Below are positions 1 through 8,531 of a DNA stretch of 64,000 bases, piece after piece. This DNA is from Streptomyces sp. CB02056 (GTDB lineage Bacteria; Actinomycetota; Actinomycetes; Streptomycetales; Streptomycetaceae). Location of the stretch: positions 1,495 to 65,494 of the forward strand of contig NZ_LIPD01000011.1 of assembly GCF_001905545.1 (NCBI RefSeq), in the 5' to 3' direction. Below the pieces are notes generated by a model, which had not been told where the DNA came from, did no database searches, and was given only the letters and a program-made list of their open reading frames with translations. Position 1 is the stretch's first letter. The number at the start of each line of letters is the position of its first letter. Both the position numbers and the translations under genes were made by a program.

Positions 1-1408
1 CGGCGGTGGCTTCCGCCGCGACGACCGCCCCTCGGGTGGCTTCAACCGTGACGACCGCGGCGGCGACCGTGGCGGCTTCCGCCGCGACGACCGCCCCTCC
101 GGCGGCTTCAACCGCGATGACCGCGGCGGCGACCGTGGCGGTTTCCGCCGCGACGACCGCCCGAGCGGTTTCCGTCGGGACGACCGTGACGACCGTCCGC
201 GTCGTGACGACCGTCCGTCGGGTGGCGGTTTCAACCGCGACCGTGGCGACCGTCCGGCCGGCGGTGGCTTCCGCCGTGACGACCGCCCCTCGGGTGGCTT
301 CAACCGCGATGACCGCGGTGGCGACCGTGGCGGCTTCCGCCGCGACGACCGTGGTGGCGACCGCGGCGGCTTCCGCCGTGACGACCGCCCGTCGGGTGGC
401 GGCTACCGCCGTGACCGGGACGAGCGCGGCGGCGACCGCCGGGAGTACGACGACCGCCGGGGCAACTACGAGCCCGTCAAGCGTCTGCCGATCCCGGAGG
501 ACGTCACCGGCTACGAGCTGGACGCGGACGTGCGCCAGGAGCTCAAGAGCCTGCCCAAGACCCTCGCGGACGACGTCGCCCGCAACCTGGTGATGGTGGC
601 CCGCCTGCTCGACGGCGAGGCGGAGGAGGCCTACCAGTACTCGCGCATCGCGCTCCGTCTGGCCTCCCGCGTGGCGGCCGTCCGTGAGGCGGCCGGTTTC
701 GCCTCGTACATGACGCAGCGCTACTCCGAGGCGCTGACCGAGTTCCGCGCCGCCCGTCGGATGACCGGCCGGGCGGACCTGTGGCCGGTGATGGCCGACT
801 GCGAGCGCGGTCTGGGCCGTCCGGAGCGGGCGCTGGCGATGGCCGGCGAGCCCGAGGTGAAGCAGCTGGACAAGGCCGGCCAGGTCGAGATGCGCCTGGT
901 GGCGGCCGGTGCCCGCGCCGACATGGAGCAGTTCGACGCCGCCGTGGTGACGCTGCAGAGCCCGGAGCTGGCCTCCAACTCCGTTCAGCCGTGGACCGCG
1001 CGTCTGCGCTACGCCTACGCCGAGGCCCTGATCGCGGCCGGCCGGGCCGACGAGGCCCGTGACTGGTTCGCCAAGGCCGCCGAGGCCGACACCGACGGCA
1101 CCACCAACGCCTCGGAGCGGCTGGCCGAGATCGACGGCGTGGAGTTCACCGACACGCTCGACCCGGAGCTGGCCGAGGACGAGGCCGAGTCGACGGACGC
1201 CCCGGTGCAGAAGAAGCGCGGTGGCGGCGACCACTCCGAGGACCGCGTGATCTTCGAGGACGAGGAGGACGTCGAGGAGTTCTACGACGAGGACGACCTC
1301 GAGATCGACGACGACTTCGACGGCGTCGTCCCCGAGCGCGCCCAGCAGGCCGAGGCCGCCGAGGCCGAGGAGTCGAAGGCCGCCAAGGCCGACGCCGACA
1401 AGAGCTGA
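1..1408 (+). CDS. TPR-containing protein with Arg/Asp/Gly repeat N-terminus (5' partial)
   Basis: The reading frame is open from base 2 and starts upstream of the window. The visible N-terminal 150 codons are low-complexity RGG-like repeats of the type GGFRRDDRPSGGFNRDD, a charge-patterned segment of the kind often found in RNA-binding proteins. A helical region follows (about 545-1130) rich in Ala-Tyr/Ala-Leu pairs, as in tetratricopeptide repeats (for example YQYSRIALRLASR and AYAEALIAAGRADEARDWF). The C-terminus is very acidic (EDEEDVEEFYDEDDLEIDDDF). The order basic repeats, TPR helices, acidic tail suggests a scaffold that may bind nucleic acid; no catalytic motif is visible. A 25-bp hairpin follows the stop. 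Exact function unknown. Confidence 0.8.
   Translation, partial: GGGFRRDDRPSGGFNRDDRGGDRGGFRRDDRPSGGFNRDDRGGDRGGFRRDDRPSGFRRDDRDDRPRRDDRPSGGGFNRDRGDRPAGGGFRRDDRPSGGFNRDDRGGDRGGFRRDDRGGDRGGFRRDDRPSGGGYRRDRDERGGDRREYDDRRGNYEPVKRLPIPEDVTGYELDADVRQELKSLPKTLADDVARNLVMVARLLDGEAEEAYQYSRIALRLASRVAAVREAAGFASYMTQRYSEALTEFRAARRMTGRADLWPVMADCERGLGRPERALAMAGEPEVKQLDKAGQVEMRLVAAGARADMEQFDAAVVTLQSPELASNSVQPWTARLRYAYAEALIAAGRADEARDWFAKAAEADTDGTTNASERLAEIDGVEFTDTLDPELAEDEAESTDAPVQKKRGGGDHSEDRVIFEDEEDVEEFYDEDDLEIDDDFDGVVPERAQQAEAAEAEESKAAKADADKS
5..440. repeat. 66-bp (22-aa) coding tandem repeats
   Basis: A 66-bp unit starting GGYGGCTTCC recurs at 5, 71 and 137, and again in degenerate form at about 265-400. 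It is in frame with the TPR gene and encodes the Gly-Phe-Arg-Arg-Asp-Asp-Arg repeats. The array probably starts before the window. Confidence 0.8.
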
Positions 1409-1422
1409 GCAGCTCCCTGGCA

Positions 1423-1483
1423 AACGCCGTGAGGCCCTGCCGTTCCCCGGGAAACTCCGGGAACGGCAGGGCCTCACGGCGTT
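1423..1483. terminator. Bidirectional hairpin terminator, 25-bp perfect stem
   Basis: Bases 1423-1447 pair perfectly with 1459-1483 around an 11-nt loop. It lies between the convergent TPR gene and DUF1015 gene, so it can serve both. There is no T-tract, as is common in high-GC actinobacteria. Confidence 0.85.
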
Positions 1484-1527
1484 CCGGCCCGTGTCCGGGC
1501 CGGCCGAGGTGTCAGCCCCGCGCGGTG

Positions 1528-2907
1528 TCAGCCCAGCGCGAGGTTGCGCAGCACCAGCCCGGTGGCCGGCTTCGGCCCGAAGGAGGTCGACTTGCGCGGC
1601 ATGGTGACGCCCTGCTCGGCCAGCCGTCGCACCACGGACTCCCGGACCGGGTGCAGCAGGACGGCGGTGCCGCCGGTGCGCGCGGCCTCCTGTTCGGCGG
1701 CCACGGCGGTGTGCAGGTAGCCGATGTCGTTCGGGCCGTCGGGGACGTGCCAGGTGCGGTCCAGCAGGGTGGCGTGCAGGACGGTGGCGTCCAGGTGGCG
1801 CCACTCCTCGGGCCGGCCGTGCGGCACGGTGGCGTCGAGCAGGGACTCCTCGGGCTCGCCGAGCAGCCAGTAGACGCCGTCGCCGCCGGTCAGGACGAAG
1901 CCGTTGCCGCCGTGCCGCTTCTGCTCGGCGAGGGCCTGGAGCGCGGCGGACAGCGGCCCGGGGACCTCCTTGACCTTCCACTGGTCGCCGAGCCGCTCCA
2001 GCGCCTCGGCCACCGGCAGCCGGTACAGCACGCGGTGGATGGCACGGACCCGCAGCGGGTAGCGGGCGGTGTCCACCAGGAGCACCATGCCGCGGTCCCA
2101 GGGGCTGCGCGGCAGGTGGCGGTGCTCGCGCTGGAGGCGGAGGTACATCTCCCAGCGGTGGTGGCCGTCGGCGATCAGCGCCCGGCAGGTGGCCAGGTCG
2201 CGGCTGATCTCGGCGATCTCGGCCGGGGCGGTGACCGCCCACAGGCGGTGGTGGGTGCCGTCGCTGGTGGCGGTGGAGAGCAGCGGCTCGCCTTCGACCG
2301 TCCGCTCGATCACGCCGGAGGCGCCGCCGCCGCCCCGGTAGGTGAGCAGCAGCGGTTCCAGGTTGGCCCGGGTGGTGCGCATCAGGCCGACCCGGTCGGC
2401 GACCGGCCGGGGCATCACGTCCTCGTGCGGGAGCACCACGCCGCCCTCCCGACCGCTCACCGCGAGGGCGCCGATCAGGCCGCGCTGGAGCAGCTCGGGG
2501 GAGTCGGCGGTGGCCGGGAGCCGCTGCTCGTAGACGTAGATCGCGGGCTCGGGGTCGGCGGCCAGGACGCCCTCGCGCTGCCAGGCGGCCAGCAGCCGGG
2601 CGGCGTGCCGGTAGCGGGTGTCGCGGTCGGGGCGGTCGCCGGCGTCCTCGGGCTCGGGCCTGGGCAGGATCAGCCGGACCACGTTGTGCGGGTCGGCGGT
2701 CTCCAGGTCGAGCCGGCGGCCCGGGTCCACGACGTCGTACGGCGGGGACGTCACGGCGGCCAGGGTGCCGACCCGGTCGGGGACGTAGCGCAGGCCGCGG
2801 AAGGGGGACAGGGACAGGCCGGCGGTGGCGACGTGCCCGGGATCGCCGGGGCCGCCCTCGGGAGTCTCGACTCCGTCTTCTGCACTGGGTGTGCTCATTC
2901 TGGGCAT
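1528..2907 (-). CDS. DUF1015 family protein
   Basis: The protein of about 459 residues shows the DUF1015 pattern: an N-terminal PFRGLRYVPDRVG stretch followed by SPPYDVV, then NVVRLILP, a central YVYEQ, an internal ADGHHRW and a C-terminal MPRKSTSFGPKPATGLVLR. The family is widespread in bacteria and has no established biochemical role; the HHRW block may be part of a binding site. Two in-frame ATGs lie nine bases apart (2907 and 2898); neither has a strong ribosome binding site, so the start is approximate. It is divergent from the TPR gene at 2991 and convergent with the preceding gene. Confidence 0.8.
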   Translation of the reverse strand: MPRMSTPSAEDGVETPEGGPGDPGHVATAGLSLSPFRGLRYVPDRVGTLAAVTSPPYDVVDPGRRLDLETADPHNVVRLILPRPEPEDAGDRPDRDTRYRHAARLLAAWQREGVLAADPEPAIYVYEQRLPATADSPELLQRGLIGALAVSGREGGVVLPHEDVMPRPVADRVGLMRTTRANLEPLLLTYRGGGGASGVIERTVEGEPLLSTATSDGTHHRLWAVTAPAEIAEISRDLATCRALIADGHHRWEMYLRLQREHRHLPRSPWDRGMVLLVDTARYPLRVRAIHRVLYRLPVAEALERLGDQWKVKEVPGPLSAALQALAEQKRHGGNGFVLTGGDGVYWLLGEPEESLLDATVPHGRPEEWRHLDATVLHATLLDRTWHVPDGPNDIGYLHTAVAAEQEAARTGGTAVLLHPVRESVVRRLAEQGVTMPRKSTSFGPKPATGLVLRNLALG

Positions 2908-2990
2908 CGTAACCGGGTACGCGTTGTTGAGAGATCGGAATACCCGTGCCGATCTGTGGGGCGGGTGTGCGACCGAGGGCGAGGTACGGC

Positions 2991-3704
2991 ATGGACGACG
3001 GGCAGGAACGGGTGGACGGCGGCGGCCCGGCCGAGTCGGGCGGGCCGGTCGGTGCCACCCGCGGGGACGCTCCGGCCGACGGCGTGCCGGGCCGCGTGCC
3101 GGGCGACGGTTCGACGGCCGGTGCGGTGCCGGTCGGTTCGGAGGCGGGTCCGGAGACCGGTGTGGAGTCCGGCGCGGTGCCGGTCGGCGGGGTGCCGCGG
3201 CAGAGCCGCTCCGGGGAGCCCACCGGGGACGTCTACGACTGGTTCCGCCGGGGCGCCCAGCTGCTGGCGCAGGGGCATCCGGCGGCCGCCGAGCAGCTGC
3301 TCGCCCGGGCGGTGGCGGCCGAGCCGCACTCGCGCAGCATCCGGGAGGCGCTGGCGCGGGCCCAGTTCGACGCGGGCTCGTACGCGGCGGCGCTGGCGAA
3401 CTTCCGTGCCGTGGCGCTCGCCGATCCGGCGGACGACTACGCTCAGTTCGGATGGGGCGTCTCGGCGGCCCGGCTGGGCGACTTCGAGACCTCCGCCGAG
3501 CACCTGGCGCTGGCCGTGGCGATGCGGCCGGAGTCCGACCACTACCGGCAGGCGTTGCGGCAGACCAGGGCGACCCTGGCGGCCCGCGCCGGGGCGTACG
3601 GCCCGCTGCTGCCGGGAGCCCCCGGGTACGTGGAGCCCCCGGCGGGCGCCGAGGGCCCGGCCGGCGGAACGGCGGGCACCGCCGGTGCCGACGGCGGCGC
3701 CTGA
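2991..3704 (+). CDS. Tetratricopeptide repeat protein
   Basis: The first 85 residues are disordered and rich in Gly, Pro and Val. They are followed by about three TPR-like helical pairs (residues about 88-190, including AEQLLARAVAAEP, YAAALANFRAVALADP and SAEHLALAVAMRP). The tail is again Pro/Gly/Ala-rich. No signal peptide or membrane segment is visible, so a cytoplasmic protein-binding adaptor is likely. ATG 2991 is preferred over 2946 because GAGG lies just upstream and the intervening residues look like non-coding sequence. It precedes the HAD phosphatase gene by 160 bp and may be co-transcribed with it. Confidence 0.7.
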   Translation: MDDGQERVDGGGPAESGGPVGATRGDAPADGVPGRVPGDGSTAGAVPVGSEAGPETGVESGAVPVGGVPRQSRSGEPTGDVYDWFRRGAQLLAQGHPAAAEQLLARAVAAEPHSRSIREALARAQFDAGSYAAALANFRAVALADPADDYAQFGWGVSAARLGDFETSAEHLALAVAMRPESDHYRQALRQTRATLAARAGAYGPLLPGAPGYVEPPAGAEGPAGGTAGTAGADGGA

Positions 3705-3807
3705 CCGGTGGGCGCCGCGACCCGGCCGGACGCCGTACGAGGCGCCGGGCCGCGAAGGCCGTACCGGACGCCCTGACACCCTGACGCACGAGGACGTGCG
3801 ACACGGA

Positions 3808-3852
3808 CGACGCAGTGAACGACGACGCAGTGAACGACGACGCAGTGAATGA
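3808..3852. repeat. Three 15-bp tandem repeats before the HAD phosphatase gene
   Basis: The unit CGACGCAGTGAACGA occurs at 3808, 3823 and 3838, the last with one mismatch. The array ends 12 bases before the ATG of the next gene, so it occupies the 5' leader. Confidence 0.9.
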
Positions 3853-3864
3853 GGTAGCGCAGCC

Positions 3865-4902
3865 ATGACCGAGACGGCCACCCCCGTGCGACGGACCGCC
3901 CCCGGAGGCAGCGAGCGGCCGCTGACCGACGCGTACGACACCGCGCTGCTCGACCTGGACGGCGTGGTCTACGCCGGCGCGCACGCGATCGAGCACGCGG
4001 TGGACGCCCTGGACGCGGCCCGGACGGCCGGGATGCGGCTCGCGTACGTGACCAACAACGCCTCCCGCCCGCCGAGGGTGGTCGCCGAGCACCTGACCGA
4101 GCTGGGCGTCCCGGCCGAGCCGGCCGACGTGATCAACTCGGCCCAGGCCGCCGCCCGGCTGGTCGCCGAGAAGGTGCCGGCCGGCTCGAAGGTACTGGTC
4201 GTGGGCGGTCTCGGGCTGGAGGAGGCGCTGGCCGAGCTGGGGCTGGTCGCGGTCCGCTCGCTGGCCGACGGGCCGCTCGCGGTGGTCCAGGGCTTCGACC
4301 CCTCGGTGGGGTGGACGGACCTCGCGGAGGCCGCGTACGCGGTGCAGAGCGGCCTGCCCTGGGTGGCGTCCAACCTGGACCTGACGGTGCCGAGGGCCCG
4401 CGGCATCGCGCCCGGCAACGGCACCCTGGTGGCGGCCGTCAGGGCGGCGACCGGGGTGGAGCCGGAGGTGGCGGGCAAGCCGCTGCCGCCGATGCACCGG
4501 GAGACCGTGCTGCGCACCGGCGCGGAGCGGCCGCTGGTGGTCGGGGACCGGCTGGACACCGACATCGAGGGCGCGTTCAACGGCGGGGTGGACAGCCTGC
4601 TGGTGTTCACCGGGGTGACCACCCCGGAGCTGCTGCTGGCGGCCCCGGTCGAGCACCGGCCGACCTACCTGGCGGCGGACCTGCGCGGACTGCTCGTCCC
4701 GCACCCGGCGGTGACGCCGGTGGACGGCGGCTTCGGGTGCGGCGGCTGGGTCGCGGGCGTCGAGGCCGGGGTGCTGCGGCTGTCCGGGGCCGGGGACCGC
4801 TGGGACGGCCTGCGGGCGCTGTGCGCGGCCGCGTGGACGGTGCTGGACGCGGGCGGCGCGCCGGTGGACGGCCGGAAGGCGCTGGCCGACCTGGGGTTCT
4901 GA
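3865..4902 (+). CDS. HAD-superfamily IIA hydrolase (NagD/phosphoglycolate phosphatase-like)
   Basis: The 345-residue protein has the HAD motifs in order: nucleophile motif LLDLDGVVY with Asp30 and Asp32, motif II YVTNNAS, the class IIA signature GKPLPPMH, and motif IV VGDRLDTDIEGAFNGG. Members dephosphorylate small sugar phosphates, glycolate phosphate or nucleotides in the cytoplasm; the cap residues do not reveal the substrate. A C-terminal extension of about 80 residues beyond the usual HAD-IIA end is present. The start is ATG 3865, after GAGG at 3850. It lies downstream of a TPR gene and is convergent with the SCP2-like gene. Confidence 0.88.
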   Translation: MTETATPVRRTAPGGSERPLTDAYDTALLDLDGVVYAGAHAIEHAVDALDAARTAGMRLAYVTNNASRPPRVVAEHLTELGVPAEPADVINSAQAAARLVAEKVPAGSKVLVVGGLGLEEALAELGLVAVRSLADGPLAVVQGFDPSVGWTDLAEAAYAVQSGLPWVASNLDLTVPRARGIAPGNGTLVAAVRAATGVEPEVAGKPLPPMHRETVLRTGAERPLVVGDRLDTDIEGAFNGGVDSLLVFTGVTTPELLLAAPVEHRPTYLAADLRGLLVPHPAVTPVDGGFGCGGWVAGVEAGVLRLSGAGDRWDGLRALCAAAWTVLDAGGAPVDGRKALADLGF

Positions 4903-4938
4903 GGACGGTCCGGCGGTCGGCGGGGACGGCGGCCGGGG

Positions 4939-5286
4939 TCAGAGCAGGGTGCGCAGCCGAAGCAGGTCGCGGAAGCCCGCCTCCAGCCTGACCCGGCCGC
5001 TCGCCCACGCGGAGGCGAAGTTGAGCCGCCCGCCGACCAGCGCGACCAGGTCGTCGCTGCTCATGGTGAGCCGGATCTCCGCCTTCCCGGCCGGGGCGCC
5101 GGGGGCCACCACCACGTCCTGGATCCGGCCGTCGCGCAGCCGCCCGGTGAAGGTCAGGTCGAGGTCGGTGATCCGGCAGCTGAGCGAGCGGTCGAGGGCC
5201 GCGGCCTTGCGGACGTCGCCGGTGGACTTCGTCATGTTCCGGCTGAGCTGCTCCAGCGCCTCCCGGCACTCCTCGGCGTTCGCCAC
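4939..5286 (-). CDS. SCP2 sterol-binding domain protein
   Basis: This 115-residue protein fits a single SCP2 domain: an N-terminal helix (ECREALEQLSRNM), a beta segment LSCRITDLDLTFTGRL, and the core IRLTMSSDDLVALVGGRLNFASAWASGRVRLEAG. SCP2 domains form a hydrophobic cavity for lipids or sterol-like ligands; in actinomycetes they often stand alone without known ligand. It is convergent with the HAD gene and divergent from the gene at 5442. Confidence 0.75.
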   Translation of the reverse strand: MANAEECREALEQLSRNMTKSTGDVRKAAALDRSLSCRITDLDLTFTGRLRDGRIQDVVVAPGAPAGKAEIRLTMSSDDLVALVGGRLNFASAWASGRVRLEAGFRDLLRLRTLL

Positions 5287-5441
5287 GGGCCGGCTCCCTC
5301 CCCCGGTCGCTACGGTGCTGACTGCGGGCCACGGTACCTCAGGCGGGTTTTGGCGGTAGCGTCGTCGGTGGGGTGCCCGGAACGGCGCCCGGGTACTGAG
5401 GGCGACGGAGCGACGCCCAGAGGCGATTGGGAGGCACCCGG

Positions 5442-6329
5442 ATGCTGCCGAGGACGGTTCGGGGAGTGGTGGAGACCGCCGCCGGAGTGGTCGAGGAGGT
5501 CGGCAAGCTGGTCGTCGGGACGGCGAGCTCGATCCTGGAGAAGGCCGGGGTCGACGTCGCCGGGGTCGAGCGCAGGCTGGGCGGCCAGTTCCCGCCGTCG
5601 GTGGAGACCCTGCAGACCCTCGCCGGGGAGGCGGTCACCGCCGGGCGGGCCGGGGTGGACCTGGCCGTCGGCGTGGCGCGCAACGAGGCGGAGAAGGTCT
5701 TCGAGAGGGTCGGCGACCAGGTGACCAAGGTCGGCGTGGTGCTGGCGTACCTGGAGACCAAGCTGCGCGAGGTTGAGGAGGAGGCCCCGGCGGCCGCGTC
5801 CGGGCCGGGGGCGTACGGGGCCGAGGAGCCGGTGCCGGCGCCGCGGGCCGGCGACCTCTTCGGGCGCGGGTGGGAGGCCGAGGAGGAGCGGTCGGCCGCC
5901 CGGACGGTGGGTGAGCCGATAGTCGCCGAGCGGGTGGAGGTGGACGAGCCGGTCGAGGTCGACCCGCCGGTCCCGCCCGTTTCGTCCGTCCCGCGGGTGT
6001 CCGCGGTCGCCCCGGCCCCGCGGGAGGAGCCCGCGGGGCAGGAGAGCGCCGCCGGGAAGAGCTCCGCCGGGAAGGCCGCCGCCGAGAAGAGCACGGCGAA
6101 GAAGGCCACCCCGGCGAAGAAGACGTCGGCCAAGACGACGCAGGCCGGGAAGGCCGCCGCGAAGCGGACGACGACCGTCAAGAAGTCCGCCACCGCCCGG
6201 CACACCGAGGCCGGAACCGAGCCCGGGACGCCCGCGAAGCGTGCGGCGACCAGGAAGACCACGGTCCGCAAGGCCACCAGCACGAAGAAGTCCGACGACG
6301 CGAAGAAGCCCGATGCCCGAGACGAGTGA
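5442..6329 (+). CDS. Hypothetical protein with histone H1-like Lys/Ala tail
   Basis: Residues 1-105 are amphipathic and helical (VVEEVGKLVVGTASSILEKAG, VTKVGVVLAYLETKLREVEEE) and could form a coiled coil. A Pro/Glu-rich linker follows. The last 100 residues are repeats of the KKATPAKKTSAKTT and KKSATARHT type, like bacterial histone H1-like tails, which suggests DNA or RNA binding. ATG 5442 is chosen because GGAGG lies at 5430-5434. The gene overlaps the next small ORF by 17 bp and precedes tlyA. Role unknown. Confidence 0.65.
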   Translation: MLPRTVRGVVETAAGVVEEVGKLVVGTASSILEKAGVDVAGVERRLGGQFPPSVETLQTLAGEAVTAGRAGVDLAVGVARNEAEKVFERVGDQVTKVGVVLAYLETKLREVEEEAPAAASGPGAYGAEEPVPAPRAGDLFGRGWEAEEERSAARTVGEPIVAERVEVDEPVEVDPPVPPVSSVPRVSAVAPAPREEPAGQESAAGKSSAGKAAAEKSTAKKATPAKKTSAKTTQAGKAAAKRTTTVKKSATARHTEAGTEPGTPAKRAATRKTTVRKATSTKKSDDAKKPDARDE

Positions 6330-6555
6330 ACCGCCCCGGTCCGTCCGGCACGCCGGGCCGCCGGCACCGCTCGACGCGGTGCTCCCCGCCGAGCCGCTCG
6401 GCGTCGAGCTGCTCCCCACCGGCCACCCCGGGGTGGACGCCGGACTGGCCCGGCTGGAGGCCCTGGACGGGGTCCCCGCCGAGGCACACGTCGCGGTGTA
6501 CGAAGATGTTCACCAGCGGCTCGTCGACACACTGGCCGCGCTCGACCAGGAATGA
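6313..6555 (+). CDS. Small conserved-looking protein upstream of tlyA
   Basis: An 80-residue ORF starts inside the 3' end of the preceding gene and stops 30 bp before tlyA, so it is probably translationally coupled within the same operon. The second half (HPGVDAGLARLEALDGVPAEAHVAVYEDVHQRLVDTLAALDQE) is helical and acidic, with codon use like a real gene. Small proteins of this shape often accompany tlyA in Streptomyces; no function can be assigned from the sequence. Confidence 0.65.
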   Translation: MPETSEPPRSVRHAGPPAPLDAVLPAEPLGVELLPTGHPGVDAGLARLEALDGVPAEAHVAVYEDVHQRLVDTLAALDQE

Positions 6556-6585
6556 CCCGCAGGATCCGTAGGAGCTGAAACACCA

Positions 6586-7398
<813 letters not shown>

Positions 7399-7491
7399 GG
7401 TGCCTTGCGAGCGTCCGGCCCGTCATGTCGTATGGCGCGGCCGCCCCGGGACCAAGGGCGACCCGGCAGGCGTTAGGGAGAGGGCAGCGGC

Positions 7492-8397
7492 ATGAGCGAT
7501 GAAGAACGTACGGTCTTCCTGATCGCGCACACCGGCCGGGAGACGGCGCTGCGCAGCGTCGAGGCCCTGGTGCACGGGCTGCTGAAGGTGGGGCTCCGGA
7601 TCAGACTGCTGGAAGCCGAGGCGGTGGACCTGGACCTGCCGGAGGGCGTCGAGAAGGTCACCGAGGGCCCCGGGGCGGCGGACGGCTGCGAGCTGATCCT
7701 GGTGGCCGGCGGGGACGGGACGCTGCTGCGCGGGGCGGAGCTGGCGCGCTCCCACGGGCTGCCGATGCTCGGGATCAACCTGGGCCGGGTGGGCTTCCTC
7801 GCCGAGGCCGAGCGGGACGACCTGGCCGTGGTCGTCGAGCGGGTGGTCGACGCCGACTACGAGGTCGAGGAGCGGATGACGATCGACGTCATCGTCCGCA
7901 CCAACGGCGACGTGGTGCACGAGGACTGGGCGCTGAACGAGGCCTCGATCGAGAAGGCGTCCCGGGAGCGGATGCTGGAGGTGGTGACCGAGGTGGACGG
8001 CCGTCCGGTCTCCAACTTCGGCTGCGACGGCGTGGTGTGCGCGACGCCGACCGGGTCCACCGCGTACGCGTTCTCCGGCGGCGGGCCGGTGGTGTGGCCG
8101 GAGGTGGAGGCGCTGCTGATGGTGCCGATCTCCGCGCACGCGCTGTTCGCCCGCCCGCTGGTGACCTCGCCGGAGTCGGTGCTGGCGGTCGAGGTGCAGC
8201 CCAAGACCCCGCACGGGGTGCTCTGGTGCGACGGGCGGCGTTCGGTCGAACTGCCCGCCGGGGCGCGGGTGGAGGTCCGCCGGGGCCGGACGCCGGTGCG
8301 GCTGGCCAGACTGCACCGGGCGCCGTTCACCGACCGGCTGGTGGCCAAGTTCGCGCTGCCGGTGACGGGTTGGCGCGGCCGGGCCGACCACCAGTAG
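7492..8397 (+). CDS. nadK: NAD kinase
   Basis: The 301-residue protein phosphorylates NAD to NADP in the cytoplasm. It carries the diagnostic GGDGT (residues 73-77), the NE motif in WALNEASIEK, and the glycine-rich ATP/NAD site CDGVVCATPTGSTAYAFSGGG, followed by the C-terminal beta block. Length and motif spacing match actinobacterial NadK. The ATG at 7492 has GGGAGAGGG about ten bases upstream. It is downstream of tlyA and upstream of recN, with a MocR/YczE pair between. Confidence 0.95.
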   Translation: MSDEERTVFLIAHTGRETALRSVEALVHGLLKVGLRIRLLEAEAVDLDLPEGVEKVTEGPGAADGCELILVAGGDGTLLRGAELARSHGLPMLGINLGRVGFLAEAERDDLAVVVERVVDADYEVEERMTIDVIVRTNGDVVHEDWALNEASIEKASRERMLEVVTEVDGRPVSNFGCDGVVCATPTGSTAYAFSGGGPVVWPEVEALLMVPISAHALFARPLVTSPESVLAVEVQPKTPHGVLWCDGRRSVELPAGARVEVRRGRTPVRLARLHRAPFTDRLVAKFALPVTGWRGRADHQ

Positions 8398-8409
8398 CCG
8401 CGGCGGGCC

Positions 8410-8477
8410 GCGGCACGGCCGACCGCGGCCCGTACAGACGCGGTTCGTCCGACTGCGGCACGGCCGGCCGCGGCCCG
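8410..8477. repeat. Spaced 23-bp direct repeat downstream of nadK
   Basis: Bases 8410-8432 and 8455-8477 match at 22 of 23 positions, offset by 45 bp, in the gap between convergent nadK and the MocR gene. Each copy is GC-rich and partly self-complementary, so it may contribute to termination. Confidence 0.6.
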
Positions 8478-8531
8478 CGCGAACGCGCCAAAGTTCCCGC
8501 GCGCCAAGGGACTTGCCCCGCCGCGCGGCCG

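Noticed and set aside
1..450. CRISPR-like array
   Set aside because: Repeats have no unique spacers and are in-frame protein repeats; no CRISPR array is seen anywhere despite the Cas4-like gene.
6..593. Ala/Thr-rich protein in the repeat region at the window start
   Set aside because: Frame shadow of the RGG-like repeats; the frame that continues into the TPR domain is the real one.
1528..4704. Long minus-strand open frame of 1058 codons spanning three genes
   Set aside because: Only its last 456-459 residues (DUF1015) look like a protein; the rest is Arg/Pro/Gly-rich antisense of the TPR and HAD genes, an effect of high GC.
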